A DNA stretch of 20,926 nt from a virus, in IMG/VR virus record IMGVR_UViG_3300048925_000657, positions 1-20,926 of that record, one strand, 5' to 3'. Positions 19,877 through 20,926 of this stretch are shown here, piece by piece. The position numbers and the translations under genes were made by a program. Each line of letters opens with the position of its first letter. The first letter of the stretch is position 1. The notes under the pieces are model-generated. The model saw only the letters and a program-made list of their open reading frames with translations, had not been told where the DNA came from and searched no databases.

Positions 19877-20053
19877 TTAATTTTTATTTATTGTTCTATT
19901 TTTATATTTGACTACATTTTTTAGTAAGTAGGCTTTGATTCTATCATCTTCTGTCAGCTTTTTGGGTGCTAACATTTTTCGTTTTTCTTCTAAAATGCTT
20001 TCAAGCTCAGATATTGGTAACTGCTCAAGAATATTTCTAATGAAAGCATCCAT
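19877..20053 (-). CDS. Small charged phage protein
   Basis: 58-aa ORF read from the sequence: ATG at 20053, 17 nt inside the end of the preceding gene; TAA at 19877-19879, 5 nt before the SSB gene. The first half is amphipathic helix (FIRNILEQLPISELESILEE), the rest strongly basic (KRKMLAPKKLTEDDRIKAYL). No family. The tight packing between two genes and the coupled overlap support it being real. Confidence 0.65.
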   Translation of the reverse strand: MDAFIRNILEQLPISELESILEEKRKMLAPKKLTEDDRIKAYLLKNVVKYKNRTINKN

Positions 20054-20306
20054 TTTTAATGAAGATTCTTTGTTTTCTCATTTCTTGCTGAGTATAGTCG
20101 ATAAATGCTTCTAACATTTTCTTTTCATTTTCTGAAAGATCACTTTCATGCTCAGAATAATCATCAATGCTTATAGAAAGTTCACATTGGTGATCATTTA
20201 AGCAGATAACACCTCTGAAGCCTTCACTTTCAATATTTGAGAAATCTATTTTTTCTCCAAATTCATTTCTTACTAGAAATAAGAATGTGTCAAGTGTATT
20301 TTCCAT
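20037..20306 (-). CDS. First leftward gene, acidic hypothetical protein
   Basis: 89 aa, ATG at 20306, first gene of the early operon behind the operator region at 20404-20465. Strongly acidic centre (LSISIDDYSEHESDLSENEK) with a helical C-terminus (MLEAFIDYTQQEMRKQRIFI). No known family. Position suggests an immediate-early product expressed as soon as the repressor is lifted. Overlaps the following small gene by 17 nt. Confidence 0.75.
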   Translation of the reverse strand: MENTLDTFLFLVRNEFGEKIDFSNIESEGFRGVICLNDHQCELSISIDDYSEHESDLSENEKKMLEAFIDYTQQEMRKQRIFIKNGCFH

Positions 20307-20403
20307 GATGATTTTTTTGTCTTTTATATAATTTTATGGTAAACCGTAAAACCGATTGATTTGAAATTATATATCTTTGTTGTTGTTGTTGTTAAACTTG
20401 AAG

Positions 20404-20435
20404 CAAATATACAAGACAAAAAAATACAAAACAAG
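20404..20435 (-). promoter_or_regulatory. Candidate early leftward promoter
   Basis: On the minus strand TATATTTG (20411-20404) fits TAnnTTTG, with CTTG (20435-20432) 20 bp upstream in place of TTTG. It would start transcription near 20398, about 90 nt before the first leftward gene. Confidence 0.5.
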
Positions 20436-20465
20436 ACAAAAATATAAATTTGTATTATTTTGTAT
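20409..20465. promoter_or_regulatory. Operator-like half-site cluster between divergent genes
   Basis: Four ATACAA(A/G) half-sites: direct at 20409 and 20424, inverted (TTTGTAT) at 20449 and 20459. In addition ACAAGACAAAAA occurs twice exactly 20 bp apart (20411-20422, 20431-20442). They cover the leftward promoter and the region before the plus-strand HTH gene, which is the likely binder. Confidence 0.5.
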
Positions 20466-20494
20466 CAATTTATAATCATTCTAAATAGTAGAAT

Positions 20495-20926
20495 ATGCCA
20501 GACAAATACGATAGAATTGATATTGCACGTAAACAGCTGGGGCTTACCTATGAAGATTTAAAAGAAGTCTTTGATATAAGCCCTGATGCAATTAGAAAGG
20601 CAATTGTAGTACGCAAGAATTTGAAACCTATCTATTTTAATAAGTTTATCGAACGTTTTGGAATTTCCAAAGAATGGATTGAAAATGGTTCAGGTGAAAT
20701 GGAGCTTCAACCTAAAATCGGAGCTGAAAAGGAGACAAAAGAAGACATTTATGATTTTGATGAAAATAAATGGCCATTGGATGTTATAAGAATATTGCAG
20801 GAACAAAAGAAAGCATTTGATGCAATACAAAAAATTCAGGACCGTAAAATTTTGATTCTTACTGATAAAGTTGAAAAGCTAAATAAGGAATTAAATAATT
20901 TAAAATCAGCTATCAATAAATATTAA
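20495..20926 (+). CDS. CI-like HTH repressor with C-terminal coiled coil
   Basis: 143 aa ending in TAA at the last base of the window, so it is complete. Residues 6-66 form a Cro/C1-type HTH (DRIDIARKQLGLTYEDLKEV, FDISPDAIRKAIVVRKNLKP, RFGISKEWIENGSGEMEL; the GISKEWIENGSG phrase is typical of Bacteroidetes phage repressors). From about residue 95 there is a coiled coil (VIRILQEQKKAFDAIQKIQD, then ILTDKVEKLNKELNNLKSAI) for dimerisation instead of a LexA-type peptidase domain. Without a peptidase it cannot self-cleave in the SOS response, so induction needs an antirepressor or other signal. It is divergent from the early operon and probably keeps it silent in the lysogen. Confidence 0.88.
   Translation: MPDKYDRIDIARKQLGLTYEDLKEVFDISPDAIRKAIVVRKNLKPIYFNKFIERFGISKEWIENGSGEMELQPKIGAEKETKEDIYDFDENKWPLDVIRILQEQKKAFDAIQKIQDRKILILTDKVEKLNKELNNLKSAINKY

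Noticed and set aside
20374-20395. Short TTG microsatellite in the leader of the first leftward gene
   Set aside because: Only five or six units and no coding frame; probably just part of a low-complexity leader, though phase variation cannot be excluded.
1-20926. CRISPR array, IS element, integrase or attachment site
   Set aside because: No regularly spaced repeats with spacers, no transposase or integrase motifs and no terminal repeats were seen.

Overview
The window is a stretch of a temperate phage (prophage) genome from a Bacteroidetes host, most likely a flavobacterium such as Chryseobacterium, Elizabethkingia or a relative. The host guess rests on four things: AT-rich composition; A-rich leaders without Shine-Dalgarno sequences; several promoters of the Bacteroidetes type (TTTG about 20 bp upstream of TAnnTTTG); and gene families typical of Bacteroidetes prophages. 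No integrase, attachment site, IS element or CRISPR array is visible. Portal and structural genes must lie beyond the left edge.

Almost everything is on the minus strand, so the biological order runs from right to left. At 20926-20300 a plus-strand repressor-like HTH gene faces the first leftward gene across an operator-rich promoter region. The early operon (20306 to 10003) holds small orphan genes, a phage ssDNA-binding protein, a YqaJ/lambda-type exonuclease, two coiled-coil proteins, a DUF2303-like protein, a strange type II tRNA, two small DNA-binding proteins and a DnaA domain IV-like protein. It continues with a large SNF2 helicase/DNA methyltransferase fusion, a lambda O-like replication initiator with three 30-bp repeats inside it (candidate origin), a DnaC-like helicase loader and a C5-cytosine methyltransferase. 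This is a complete replication, recombination and self-methylation module.

At 9942-5554 come two leftward accessory operons. Each starts from one copy of a ~90-bp duplicated promoter/operator cassette (9853-9942 and 6641-6730). Beside the second copy sits a divergent plus-strand HTH regulator (6776-7063). The first operon encodes small phage proteins including DUF3850, a DnaQ-like exonuclease and a DUF551 protein. The second encodes a polyvalent-protein fragment.

At 5553-1 lies the late region. A 16-bp element followed exactly 36 bp later by TATTTTTGTT occurs twice, before ninG and before the gene that leaves the window at position 3. I read these as two activator-dependent late promoters. 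Between them are ninG, a tRNA-Val-like gene overlapping its end, an ASCH-like gene, an ORF without a normal start codon, a PAPS-reductase/ParB-like pair resembling IbrA/IbrB, small proteins, both terminase subunits and a 187-aa gene. That last gene ends at a GGGAAAC slippery heptamer in the phase needed for -1 frameshifting into the next ORF.

The strongest leads are the frameshift cassette, the duplicated operator cassette, the twin late promoters, the anomalous tRNA and the PP-loop/ParB pair.
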